Origin: Flavobacteriia bacterium
GTDB taxonomy: Bacteria > Bacteroidota > Bacteroidia > Flavobacteriales_D > Crocinitomicaceae
Assembly (NCBI GenBank): GCA_026391005.1
Contig: JAPLEV010000014.1
Coordinates: 51,058-115,057, forward strand
Length of the DNA: 64,000 nt
Reading direction: 5' to 3'
Shown here: one piece after another, positions 24,976 through 33,778 of the stretch
How the letters are laid out: the number at the start of each line of letters is the position of its first letter
How positions within the stretch are numbered: the first letter of the stretch is position 1
Translations under genes and position numbers: made by a program
The notes under the pieces: model-generated
The model's database searches: none
What the model was told of the DNA's origin: nothing
What the model saw: the letters and a program-made list of their open reading frames with translations, nothing else

Positions 24976-26379
24976 TTATTTGGATTTGTATCCGAACAAC
25001 TTATAGAATTTTATCGCCTGAGCAACTTCATAAGGAACGTCATTATCCCAGGTGGCAGAACCCATTTTAATTTTACTTAATACATCGTCAGACATGATAT
25101 GCAGTAATGATTCATCGAATTCATTTATCGCTTGCAGCTTACCATTATCTATCATAAATTGCAATAAATTATAAAGATGCTTTGGTAATTTAATCGTTGA
25201 CAAGTCATACATTAATCCATCATCAACATTAATCGCAGGATAGACATATATTTTGACGGAATTACCAAAACCGCGTCCAAATGCCTCTAAAAGTCCTCCC
25301 TGAAGGTTATCATAATATCTTTCATCAAATATAGTATTTAAGTTATAAATGCCAACAATAACGCCAATCACAGTTCCTTTAGTGGTTGCCGATAAATACT
25401 CAACCATTCTGTAGTGCTTCAAATAATTTGAAATCATAACCGTATAGCCAAGCGAGCCTAACAATTCAGCTCGATCTAAAAAATCTTTTATCGAAATTTT
25501 TCCGTCGGCCGTTAAATCTTTTAGAGTCAGTTCGAAGATAACTTCTAAACTCCCTTCATCCATTTCATGTTCATTAAGAAAAGCATTTTTTCCTTTCTCA
25601 ATCATATCAATATGAACCTTAGTTACAGGCCTAAACCTGCCCCTCATCAACAATACATTTTTTTTGTAGAGGGCTGTTGTGGGCTGCAAGACATTTTTTG
25701 CAAGGTCAAACATGGTAGCGTCTGTAATTCCACGTTGGACTAAATTTAAGGCAACAATTCTATTGTCGATATTTTCAAAGGCTGGACCAGAGAAACGAAG
25801 CATATCAATTTCCATTTTTTCTCTTGGCAATCGGGCGACAAGAACATCGATAAAATGATCTAAATTTTCTATTTCAAAAAAAGCAGCATAAATAAGATTT
25901 ACCCCTAAGATCCCCAATGATTCTTGCTGTGATTTATGACCGGAATCGTGAAGTTTCACGTGCAGAACAATATCGTTTGGCTTTCCACCTAAAGTATTCT
26001 GATAACGAATTCCTACCCAACCATGCCCTTGATTCGTTTTGTGATAATTCAATGATTCAACGGTATTACAAAAAGCAAAAAAACGGGCATCCTTATTTTT
26101 TTCAGGGAGAACAGCTGTTAATTGATTGTATTCGGCTGATAACATCGTTGTTAAACGCTCTTCGCACACATATCTTGAAGTTGCACCATACATGGAATCT
26201 GATATTTTCATATCATAAGCAGAACGAGTAAATGCAATTGTTCCAGAGCTTCCTCCGGCTTTAAAAAAATTAGCTGCTACCTCTTGCCCTGCACCAATTT
26301 CGGCGAAACAACCATAAATATCCTTTTTCAGGTTTATTTTTAAGGCCTTATCCTCCGTTGTAATTCTATAACTGCTCAA
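24976..26379 (-). CDS. Conserved protein of unknown function
   Basis: I do not recognise this 467-residue protein with confidence. It is soluble, with no signal peptide or membrane helix. It contains an aspartate/glycine-rich N-terminal part (INLKKDIYGCFAEIGAGQE), a central MRGRFRPVTKVHIDM stretch and a C-terminal alpha/beta-looking region (LLGSLGYTVMISNYLKHY). The start appears to be TTG at 26379, because no ATG occurs before residue 57 and the N-terminus looks intact. It sits 7 bp after mbnH and 9 bp before the WYL gene on the same strand, so it is expressed in that operon. A nucleotide- or nucleic-acid-related role would fit a WYL neighbour but is only a guess. Confidence 0.6.
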   Translation of the reverse strand: MSSYRITTEDKALKINLKKDIYGCFAEIGAGQEVAANFFKAGGSSGTIAFTRSAYDMKISDSMYGATSRYVCEERLTTMLSAEYNQLTAVLPEKNKDARFFAFCNTVESLNYHKTNQGHGWVGIRYQNTLGGKPNDIVLHVKLHDSGHKSQQESLGILGVNLIYAAFFEIENLDHFIDVLVARLPREKMEIDMLRFSGPAFENIDNRIVALNLVQRGITDATMFDLAKNVLQPTTALYKKNVLLMRGRFRPVTKVHIDMIEKGKNAFLNEHEMDEGSLEVIFELTLKDLTADGKISIKDFLDRAELLGSLGYTVMISNYLKHYRMVEYLSATTKGTVIGVIVGIYNLNTIFDERYYDNLQGGLLEAFGRGFGNSVKIYVYPAINVDDGLMYDLSTIKLPKHLYNLLQFMIDNGKLQAINEFDESLLHIMSDDVLSKIKMGSATWDNDVPYEVAQAIKFYKLFGYKSK

Positions 26380-26386
26380 TGATTGA

Positions 26387-27457
26387 TTAATTAGGATCTT
26401 TAAATGCTGGATTATTCACAAAATTCAAATCCGTAAGGGTAAGCAAAAACTTTTTCAATAACATTTTCTCTTGGGCATCCAATTGAACGCCACCTTGACT
26501 TGCATATTCGATTAGCGGATCAATGGTTGGGCTAGCATGTATGCCGGTAGAATAAAACTCAATCACCTCATCAAGGGTTGCGAACCTTCCGTCATGCATA
26601 TATGGAGCTGTTAAAGCGATATTTCTTAGGGTTGGCACTTTGAATTTCCCATTATCATTTGAATTTCCTGTTACCGCACCACGCCCTAAATCCGTTAGCG
26701 TGACATCTAATCCATTGTTGCTAAACTTTTTAACACGCATCAATGGCCCATTATGACAATGAAAACAATCGGCGCCGTTTAAACTTTTAAACAAATCGTA
26801 TCCGGCCCATTCATCTACTTCAATGGTCGTGAAGATTTGCTGTTCAGCCGTATTCAGTGACAAACCATTTTCATATTTGTACATGACATCAAATTTTGAT
26901 TCACCAGAAACCATTGTTCTAATAAATTGAGCGATTGCCTTTGCAACCTGAGCAGAATCGATAATTGTAGCGCCAAAAGCTTGAAAGAATCTATTTCTGT
27001 AAACCATATCCGCATTTAGCTTTTGAGCAGTAACTTTCCAACTTTGATGCATTTCAATGGGATTTGGAACTGGTTCAAGTATTTGTTTTTCCAAGGAAGT
27101 TGCCCTTCCATCCCAAAAGAAAAAATCTTCCCAGCCCAAATTAATAAGTGCCATGGATTGACGATTTCCTTGTATACCGTCAATGCCAACTGAGAATTGA
27201 TTGTTATCCGAGAATGAGTTTTGCGGAGAATGGCAAGTCGCACAACTCATCGTATTATCAGCACTCAACCTTTTTTCATAGAACAAGTACCTTCCCAACT
27301 CAATACCTTCTTCCGTCATAGGATTATCAGAAGGAATCAACATTTGAGGGAAGTGTGATGGAATCGACACAGCGCTTGGCGTTGGCAAAAAACTTGCCTT
27401 ATCTTTATTACAAGAAAGTAAGAGAATTAGCGAACTAAAACAAAGCCACTTTTTCAT
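26387..27457 (-). CDS. Di-haem cytochrome c peroxidase/MauG family lipoprotein, MbnH-like
   Basis: A 356-residue lipoprotein (lipobox ending at Cys16, LLLLSC). It has two c-type haem sites, CATCH (72-76) and CFHCH (231-235), and the family segment APYMHDGRFATL near the C-terminus. MauG/MbnH enzymes oxidise a partner protein through high-valent haem; bacterial peroxidases reduce H2O2. The gene overlaps mbnP by one base (TAATG junction), and this pairing identifies it as MbnH-like: in methanotrophs MbnH converts a tryptophan of MbnP to kynurenine to create a copper site. It is probably anchored in a periplasm-facing membrane. Confidence 0.85.
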   Translation of the reverse strand: MKKWLCFSSLILLLSCNKDKASFLPTPSAVSIPSHFPQMLIPSDNPMTEEGIELGRYLFYEKRLSADNTMSCATCHSPQNSFSDNNQFSVGIDGIQGNRQSMALINLGWEDFFFWDGRATSLEKQILEPVPNPIEMHQSWKVTAQKLNADMVYRNRFFQAFGATIIDSAQVAKAIAQFIRTMVSGESKFDVMYKYENGLSLNTAEQQIFTTIEVDEWAGYDLFKSLNGADCFHCHNGPLMRVKKFSNNGLDVTLTDLGRGAVTGNSNDNGKFKVPTLRNIALTAPYMHDGRFATLDEVIEFYSTGIHASPTIDPLIEYASQGGVQLDAQEKMLLKKFLLTLTDLNFVNNPAFKDPN

Positions 27458-28209
27458 TAATAGGGTGTAAGAGCAGATTTAAAGTTTTTTCCAAATTTTA
27501 AGGTAAGGGCTGTTTGTAAGCTTGAAGAATGCGCTAAAAATTCAGTCCTTAAATCGATCGGGTCTAGCCCATTACAAATCACATCAAACAAATCTAATTG
27601 AAGCGCAAAAGTATGCGTATTCGAAGCTGTTTTTACCCAATTAATCGCTGAGAAAGTTTTAGTTTGAAGATAGTCATCCGTACCAACATGAAAACTAAAA
27701 TTATGATTATAGTTTTCAATGCCATCCTGTAAAGTATCCGCTTTCCCCTCTACACTAATGAAAATATACCCTGGGTTCCAGCCCCAATGCATCGTGCCAG
27801 CGTTGCTAATATTCAATGGGCTATCATTTGAAAAGGTCGATGGATCGTTATGGTTGATTAGGCTATCCACCCCTAAAATAAATTGTAAATCAGAAAATAA
27901 ATTAACATCTTGTTCCACTTTCAAAAAATTATTACCAGAAAAAGCAAAATCAAAAAAGCCAACTTGTGCTAAACTATTTTGACCATTTTTTAAAGTGGTA
28001 CCAAAGAATTTTAAATCGGTAAATTTAATTTTATAACCTTCCGTAGTAAGATATATAGAATCAAGAAAAAGATTCGATGAATTGTACGTGGGCTGAACCG
28101 TTATCTCTACATAAGATTTAGGCGTTTCAATTGGTGTAGGCTTGTCTTTTTTGCAAGAAACAAGACCTGCCAAAAGGAATAGATAAAATAAAAAACAGCT
28201 AATTTTCAT
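27457..28209 (-). CDS. MbnP family copper-binding lipoprotein
   Basis: A 250-residue lipoprotein (lipobox LVSC, Cys19) of the MbnP family, known as the partner of MbnH. It contains MHWGWNPGY (140-148), the tryptophan-rich motif I associate with the family, with further histidines downstream (NHNFSFHVG). In the characterised methanotroph protein, a tryptophan is oxidised to kynurenine and contributes to Cu(I) binding. No methanobactin precursor or mbnB/mbnC genes are visible, so this is the stand-alone copper version. A TATATTTA box ends 4 nt before the ATG, suggesting a near-leaderless mRNA. Confidence 0.83.
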   Translation of the reverse strand: MKISCFLFYLFLLAGLVSCKKDKPTPIETPKSYVEITVQPTYNSSNLFLDSIYLTTEGYKIKFTDLKFFGTTLKNGQNSLAQVGFFDFAFSGNNFLKVEQDVNLFSDLQFILGVDSLINHNDPSTFSNDSPLNISNAGTMHWGWNPGYIFISVEGKADTLQDGIENYNHNFSFHVGTDDYLQTKTFSAINWVKTASNTHTFALQLDLFDVICNGLDPIDLRTEFLAHSSSLQTALTLKFGKNFKSALTPY

Positions 28210-28213
28210 GCGG

Positions 28214-28221
28214 TAAATATA
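28214..28221 (-). promoter_or_regulatory. Probable -7 box (TATATTTA) of the mbnP operon
   Basis: Seven of eight positions match TAnnTTTG. The box ends 4 nt from the mbnP ATG. Because the five genes from mbnP to paaH are tightly spaced, it could drive all of them. Confidence 0.4.
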
Positions 28222-28272
28222 CTTGAAAGCAATGAGAATTTAGTACCTTTATACTAAAAAAAAGATTTCATA

Positions 28273-31200
28273 ATGGGTGATAAACTGAGAGATGAAAAGC
28301 CATTGCTTGTAATGAGCGCTTCGGCAGGTAGTGGAAAAACACATCAGTTAGTATTAGAATATTTATCCATACTTCTTGAAGAAAAAAACAGTTTAGGTAA
28401 ATACAAATCAATCGTTGCCATGACCTTTACCAATAAAGCGGCATTGGAAATGAAAACTCGAATAATTAACACATTAGACGGACTAGCGAATAAGCAATTC
28501 AGCACAAAAATCACTTCAATGAAATCCGATTTGCTAGCATTACTTCCAATTACAGAAGATGAATTAAAGTACAGAGCAAAGCAGGCGCTTCATGAAATAC
28601 TGCATGGATATGAAGAATTTCATGTTTCAACAATTGATAAATTCAATTTGAAACTAATCCGTTCATTCAGTAGAGATTTAGAAATACAAGGTGACTTTGA
28701 GGTAGTCCTTAATGAAAATCAAATTTTGGCAGATGTTGTAGATTCTATGCTGAATAGACTTGGGCTTGACGGTTATGAAAAGCTTACAGAACTTGTGAAG
28801 CGTTATGCGAAACATAATTTTGAAGAGGGACAAAAATGGAATTTTCGCGACCAACTGATCGCATTTGCTGGAGTATTAAGCAATGAAAAATACCACCAAC
28901 ACGTAAGCAAACTTGTCGAAATGAAATTAGATGAGGAGGCCTTTAAGAATTTACTAGAAGAGATAAAGCAGATTGAACGTCCATTTTTACAAACAGCCAA
29001 AATAGTATCTGATAGCTATGCTCAATTAGGAATTGATTTTAACAAAATACCGCAGAAATCAACTTTTCACAATCAAATACTTGCACTTGGAAACTTTGTC
29101 GGCTTTCCTTCTAGCAAGAGCGTTTTATTTAGCAAAAAAGTCGACGAAGTATTAAAGGATGAAATAAAATGCAATTTTATTCCAAATGATCTGCGTTTAG
29201 ATTTGCTACAAATCGATGAAGAATTTCAAGTCAATGTTCCACGTTTCCTATTGTTAGAGGCCTATAAAAGCAACTTTTTCAATATGGCTTTACTTCAGTT
29301 TATAGCGAGTGAAATGGAGATTATTAAAAAAGAGGAGCAAATTATCCGTATTTCAGAATTCAACAAAATGATTAGTGTTTTAGTAAGAGATGAAGAGGCG
29401 CCTTACATATACGAGCGCCTTGGGAATCGACTAAGCCATTTTCTATTAGATGAGTTTCAGGATACTTCGAGACTACAATGGCTAAATCTTATTCCCTTGC
29501 TTCACGAATCCTTGTCAAAAAATAAACGCAACCTTATTGTAGGTGATCCAAAACAATCCATTTACCGCTTTAATAATGGCTTAGCCGACCAATTTGTATC
29601 CCTTCCAGCGATTTATAATCCGGAGGGAAATGCAGCAATAAAGCGTCAATCGGACTACTTTTTTTCTCGCGGAAAACTCGATACCCTAAAAAATAATTAT
29701 CGGTCAGCAACACAAATTGTATCCTTTAATAATTTGTTTTTTCAAGAACTTATTACAAATTTATCACCAAGATCTGCCGCATTCTACTCTTCCATTAATC
29801 AAGTCTCGATGTCCAAAAAAGAGGGATTTGTAAGTATTACGTCTCAATCAAAAGAAACATTCGAAGGGAATTTAGTCGATTCTATCATCGTGATCATTGA
29901 AAAATGTATCGCTGATGGCTATGATCCCGCAGACATTTGTGTCTTATCAGAAACAAAACGAATTGGTAATAGCATTGCAAATGGTCTCACCCATGCCAAT
30001 TACAAAGTAGTTTCAGTTGATTCACTTTTAATCACAAATGACGCTAAGGTACGACTTTGCATATCCTATTTAAAAAGGCGCGAAAAACCCTCAAACTCAA
30101 CCGAAATAAAGAAATTTGCAGAGTGCTATTTTAGATTAAAAAATGGAAGTGCCGGTAGTGAGTATCTTTCTTATTTTGAAGAAATAACGAAATCCAATGG
30201 AACCATAATACGCATTTTTAATGAGGCGCAATTCCTTACAGATAAATTTGGCGCCGTTTCAAACTTCTTTTTTCCGTATGAAAATCTATATGATTTAATT
30301 CAAAAGTTTTTCAAAATAATGGGGTGGAAAGAAACTGAAGAAGCTTACTTACATCATTTTGCCGACGTTTGCTTTGCTTTCCAATCAACTCGACATTCCG
30401 ACTTAACTTACTTCAATGAATACATTCAGGAAAATAAAAATAAAATAGCCATTCAATTGCCTGAATCAAGAGATGCAGTGCAAGTTATGACAATTCATAA
30501 ATCAAAAGGATTGGAATTTCCTGTTGTTATTTTACCACAAATTGATTTTTACACCAAATTTTTAGCGCATGCGAAATACCTTATAGACGCAGGTGAGCAA
30601 ATGATTTATAAAAATCTAGCCATGAGTAGCCGCATCGATTGTGTTCGACTATTTTCGGAAGAGGAGAAAGAACTTATCTTGACCGATAAAATAAATCTTT
30701 TTTACGTCGCTATGACTCGCCCAGAAAATCGACTTTACGCTTTTAATCATTATTCTAAGGGAAATTTCGGAGAGCTCGTCCATGAGGCCTTAACGAGTAT
30801 TGCAACAGAAGACGAGATAAATAATACGCCATTAGTGATTGAAAGAGGCAACAAAAATGAGTTGAAACAAGCAGCAAGCGCTAATCTAGATTCGTTTTAT
30901 TGTCCTGCAGAGAATGCCGATCGACTTTGGTATCCCGATATTGTATTGCGTGCAGAACAAGACGGGGGTTTTTCCACGGATGAGATCCTTTACGGCAACA
31001 GTTTCCATCTATTAATGGCACAAGTCAATAAATTAGAAGGCCTAGATTTAAAATTGACTGAGCTTATTGATGATGGTAAAATAGATACCTCTTTTAAAGA
31101 TCGATTAGAAAAAGAAGCGAATGGACTTCTTCAGAACGAAATATATGCTAGTTTTATTGATAATTCACACCAAATAAAAAGTGAGCAAAGTATTATTGTC

Positions 31201-31401
31201 GGGCCAAATGAGATTAAAAGACCAGATAAGATAATAATACATCATGACAAAGTCATTGTTATTGACTTTAAAACTGGCGCTAAACAGGCCAAGCATATTG
31301 ATCAAGCGATAACCTACCGAGGAATAATGGAAGAAATGTTTAAACTACCAATAGAAACCTATTTATATTATTCAAAGGACCAAGCATTAATCGTTTGCTA
31401 A
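28273..31401 (+). CDS. UvrD/REP-type helicase-nuclease (AddA/RecB-like)
   Basis: A 1042-residue superfamily 1 DNA helicase for double-strand-break end processing. The Walker A motif ASAGSGKT (16-23) is followed by MTFTNKAALEMK (motif Ia), LLDEFQDTSRLQW (motif II), VGDPKQSIYRF (motif III), TIHKSKGLEFPVVIL (motif V) and LFYVAMTRPENRLY (motif VI). The C-terminal ~100 residues contain a RecB-type PD-(D/E)xK nuclease (VIVIDFKTG ... QAITYRGIM). Length and architecture match AddA-like proteins of Bacteroidota. No AddB-like gene is adjacent. The 3' end overlaps the convergent gene at 31387 by 15 bp. Confidence 0.9.
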   Translation: MGDKLRDEKPLLVMSASAGSGKTHQLVLEYLSILLEEKNSLGKYKSIVAMTFTNKAALEMKTRIINTLDGLANKQFSTKITSMKSDLLALLPITEDELKYRAKQALHEILHGYEEFHVSTIDKFNLKLIRSFSRDLEIQGDFEVVLNENQILADVVDSMLNRLGLDGYEKLTELVKRYAKHNFEEGQKWNFRDQLIAFAGVLSNEKYHQHVSKLVEMKLDEEAFKNLLEEIKQIERPFLQTAKIVSDSYAQLGIDFNKIPQKSTFHNQILALGNFVGFPSSKSVLFSKKVDEVLKDEIKCNFIPNDLRLDLLQIDEEFQVNVPRFLLLEAYKSNFFNMALLQFIASEMEIIKKEEQIIRISEFNKMISVLVRDEEAPYIYERLGNRLSHFLLDEFQDTSRLQWLNLIPLLHESLSKNKRNLIVGDPKQSIYRFNNGLADQFVSLPAIYNPEGNAAIKRQSDYFFSRGKLDTLKNNYRSATQIVSFNNLFFQELITNLSPRSAAFYSSINQVSMSKKEGFVSITSQSKETFEGNLVDSIIVIIEKCIADGYDPADICVLSETKRIGNSIANGLTHANYKVVSVDSLLITNDAKVRLCISYLKRREKPSNSTEIKKFAECYFRLKNGSAGSEYLSYFEEITKSNGTIIRIFNEAQFLTDKFGAVSNFFFPYENLYDLIQKFFKIMGWKETEEAYLHHFADVCFAFQSTRHSDLTYFNEYIQENKNKIAIQLPESRDAVQVMTIHKSKGLEFPVVILPQIDFYTKFLAHAKYLIDAGEQMIYKNLAMSSRIDCVRLFSEEEKELILTDKINLFYVAMTRPENRLYAFNHYSKGNFGELVHEALTSIATEDEINNTPLVIERGNKNELKQAASANLDSFYCPAENADRLWYPDIVLRAEQDGGFSTDEILYGNSFHLLMAQVNKLEGLDLKLTELIDDGKIDTSFKDRLEKEANGLLQNEIYASFIDNSHQIKSEQSIIVGPNEIKRPDKIIIHHDKVIVIDFKTGAKQAKHIDQAITYRGIMEEMFKLPIETYLYYSKDQALIVC

Positions 31402-32076
31402 GCTTTCAGCTGGAGCTGCGCTTTTTAAAAAGGTATAAATAATGGGATGGGGAATATCTCGTGTTGATGATACTTGCGGATAAAATGCGCATGCCACGAA
31501 AAAAGAATAACCTTTCAGCGAAAAAACCTCAGGGTCATCAAATTGATTTCTCGCTTCAATATCAATCCAATCACCTGATAAATCATTTAATAATTTAGGA
31601 TATAAACTGTAACGCGTGGCTGTAAGTTCTGTTCGCGTGAAATTTTCATAAAGCTTTGAAAAAACCTTAGAATTTGGTGTTATCTGAATCTCTTCAAAAT
31701 AAGGCCCTGAAGATAAATTCTCGGAAATTAATTTCTCAGCTTCTCGGTTAAGATTATTGTAGGCGATAAGAAATTCCAGAAGGATTTTAAAACTTTCACC
31801 TGTAGCAAGTACTGGTTTTTTCAGATCCAATAGGCGTTTAAAAATCCCATTAAGAAAAAATCCGTTTTGAAAGGGCCCCGGCGCAATCCAGAAAGCATCA
31901 AACTTCGTAAAATAGTTTGCTTTTTCCTGCGCCACATCACTTACCTTAATCCAATAGTAATTGATCTCTACATCTAGAAAAATAGATGCGTGATCTAAGG
32001 AAAGATTGGTTGCATGGTGCGCATTAAAAGTGAAGTTGTAATCCCCAATAATGGCTATTTTTAATGGTTCCATCAA
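31387..32076 (-). CDS. CTP synthase C-terminal-region-related (class I glutamine amidotransferase-like) protein
   Basis: A 229-residue stand-alone protein resembling the glutaminase half of CTP synthase, starting with the characteristic IAIIGDYNFTFNAHHAT and containing a WIAPGPF oxyanion-type loop. The nucleophile elbow, normally a G-x-C-x-G motif, reads ATGESFKIL, with no cysteine. So it cannot be a normal glutaminase. It matches the small family annotated as CTP synthase C-terminal region-related (seleno)protein. A second ATG three bases in is an equally good start. Function unknown. Confidence 0.75.
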   Translation of the reverse strand: MMEPLKIAIIGDYNFTFNAHHATNLSLDHASIFLDVEINYYWIKVSDVAQEKANYFTKFDAFWIAPGPFQNGFFLNGIFKRLLDLKKPVLATGESFKILLEFLIAYNNLNREAEKLISENLSSGPYFEEIQITPNSKVFSKLYENFTRTELTATRYSLYPKLLNDLSGDWIDIEARNQFDDPEVFSLKGYSFFVACAFYPQVSSTRDIPHPIIYTFLKSAAPAESLAND

Positions 32077-32107
32077 TTAAAATATGCCCTTTAGGATTTT
32101 TATAAAT

Positions 32108-32746
32108 TTATTTCTGAAAATATCCGCTGTATTTTGCGTTTTGTATTTGCACGGAATCTAAGGCCCCAGAAATTGGGTTATTACGGTATACGTAACAAGA
32201 AAAATTACAATCGAAGAAAGAATAATCACCCGTATTGTCTGACTGCTGCTTGATATTAGAAAAAGTAACTGTGTGGGGCACATTGTATAATTCCCTAGAT
32301 ACCCAAATTGAGCTGTTGTTGTCGGTGTAGGTTACTTCAAAACCAAAAGCATTAATATTATCACCATAATTTTGCTGATTAATGGCTGAATTTGTATGAT
32401 AATTATTAAACATGGTGAGCGTTGGTTCATTATTCGCAGCTGCATCCCAATTTAAAGCACCTAATTTTAACCGTATAGATAGCGGTTGATTGGGCGATAA
32501 CATTTCAGTCATATAAACCATAAAAGAAGGATTTGGAGAAGGGTTAATATCGATCACATTCTGCGTGTTTCCCAAATATCCATTAACATTTTGAGTCAGT
32601 TCCATTTGTGTTCCATTTACGTATCCATTAAATGTACAAGTAAGGTTTACAGTACTTGACGGGGGTGGAATAACCTCGTGTTCAATACAAGAAGATACAA
32701 ATACCAAGAGGATTAACGCGGAAAGAAAGCTAATTAAAATTCTCAT
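32108..32746 (-). CDS. Hypothetical lipoprotein
   Basis: I do not recognise the family. From the ATG at 32746 the protein has 212 residues with a lipoprotein signal peptide (MRILISFLSALILLVF, then SSC at about Cys20) and a beta-rich, asparagine-rich mature part. The shorter start is favoured because a TAACTTTG promoter box lies at 32765-32772, overlapping the first codons of the longer frame (start 32767). It lies 31 bp downstream of nothing on its strand and upstream of the CTP-synthase-like gene. Probably surface- or periplasm-exposed. Confidence 0.6.
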   Translation of the reverse strand: MRILISFLSALILLVFVSSCIEHEVIPPPSSTVNLTCTFNGYVNGTQMELTQNVNGYLGNTQNVIDINPSPNPSFMVYMTEMLSPNQPLSIRLKLGALNWDAAANNEPTLTMFNNYHTNSAINQQNYGDNINAFGFEVTYTDNNSSIWVSRELYNVPHTVTFSNIKQQSDNTGDYSFFDCNFSCYVYRNNPISGALDSVQIQNAKYSGYFQK

Positions 32747-32764
32747 AACTATAAATTTAGATAA

Positions 32765-32772
32765 CAAAGTTA
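32765..32772 (-). promoter_or_regulatory. -7 promoter box (TAACTTTG) of the lipoprotein gene
   Basis: Matches TAnnTTTG on the minus strand. It predicts a ~13-nt leader before the ATG at 32746 and decides between two possible starts. Confidence 0.55.
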
Positions 32773-32775
32773 AAT

Positions 32776-32806
32776 GAATTAACGCAAAATATCAAAAAAA
32801 GATGCC
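32776..32806. repeat. Direct repeat, left copy, flanking the FkbM gene
   Basis: GAATTAACGCAAAATATCAA followed by an A-run and GATGCC. The copy at 33750-33778 matches over 25 bases with one mismatch and shares the TGCC end. The two copies bracket the FkbM methyltransferase gene and about 250 bp around it. Confidence 0.7.
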
Positions 32807-32977
32807 CCTAGTTTTTTTATTACTTAAATTTCATTTTTTCCTATAATTTGCTTTACAAGAATTGTCAAAAGAATCAAGAAAAAGTCAGTATCACAGAAAT
32901 TGACTCAAGAAGTAATTTTAGCTATCATAAATTCGATTAAAGACTGAAAATTGATTGTAACTTTACCATTAATTATT

Positions 32978-33709
32978 ATGAATTTTGTTAAAGAGTCTCT
33001 TAGGGAAATATTTATATCGCTTCATTTAGATTTAACTAAAAATCTAAAATATGACCGACTTACAAGAAAAATACTGAAAAAATATCTTGAAGTAAACTTT
33101 AATTGTATTGACGTTGGTTGTCACAAAGGCGAAATCTTAGATTTGTTGCTTAAGTATGCGCCTGAGGGAGAGCATTATGCTTTTGAACCAATACCTTATT
33201 TATACAAAGAATTAGAAAATAAATACAATAAAAAAGCCACTATTTATTCTTGTGCTTTATCCGACAAAAGCGGCGAAAGCACATTTCAACTTGTTAAAAA
33301 TGCTCCTGCATACAGCGGAATTAAAAAAAGAAGGTATGATATTTTAAATCCAGAAATTGAAGAAATAAAAGTAGAATTAAAAACTTTAGATGAGATAATT
33401 CCCGATGATAAAAAAATTCACTTTATTAAAATTGATGTTGAGGGTGGCGAATTTGGTGTTTTAAAAGGGGCTAAAAAATTACTAAAAATGCATAAGCCCA
33501 TTATTTTATTTGAATTCGGAAAAGGAGCGAGCGATTTTTATGAAACCTCCCCAACTGATTTGTATAATTTTTTGGCTAATGAAATTGGATTGAAAATTTA
33601 TACCCTTCAATCGTTTATAAAAAATAAAGAGCCAATTAATGAGGGTGACTTTATGAATTATTTTGATAGCAATGAGGAGTATTACTTTATTGCAAGTGCT
33701 TGTAGTTAA
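32978..33709 (+). CDS. FkbM family methyltransferase
   Basis: A 243-residue SAM-dependent methyltransferase. CIDVGCHKGE is the SAM-binding motif I, FEPIP the family acidic motif, LKTLDEII and IKIDVEGGEFGVLKGA the FkbM signature. The start is the ATG at 32978; the frame is open to a TTG at 32951, but a TAACTTTA box lies there. FkbM proteins often O-methylate polysaccharides or secondary metabolites, but no biosynthetic neighbours are seen here. The gene is AT-rich and lysine-rich even for this window and is bracketed by direct repeats, consistent with having been inserted. Confidence 0.88.
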   Translation: MNFVKESLREIFISLHLDLTKNLKYDRLTRKILKKYLEVNFNCIDVGCHKGEILDLLLKYAPEGEHYAFEPIPYLYKELENKYNKKATIYSCALSDKSGESTFQLVKNAPAYSGIKKRRYDILNPEIEEIKVELKTLDEIIPDDKKIHFIKIDVEGGEFGVLKGAKKLLKMHKPIILFEFGKGASDFYETSPTDLYNFLANEIGLKIYTLQSFIKNKEPINEGDFMNYFDSNEEYYFIASACS

Positions 33710-33749
33710 GAAATAAGCTGAAGGCAGAATAGATAAGCAAACACATGCG

Positions 33750-33778
33750 AATTATCGCAAAATATCAAAAAAATGCCT
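33750..33778. repeat. Direct repeat, right copy, flanking the FkbM gene
   Basis: GAATTATCGCAAAATATCAA followed by an A-run and TGCC; see the left copy at 32776-32806. The gene-free stretch 33710-34039 around it (330 bp) otherwise shows only A/T-rich DNA with weak inverted repeats near 33825-33855 and 33925-33960 that could serve as terminators; I see no ORF or RNA in it. Confidence 0.7.
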
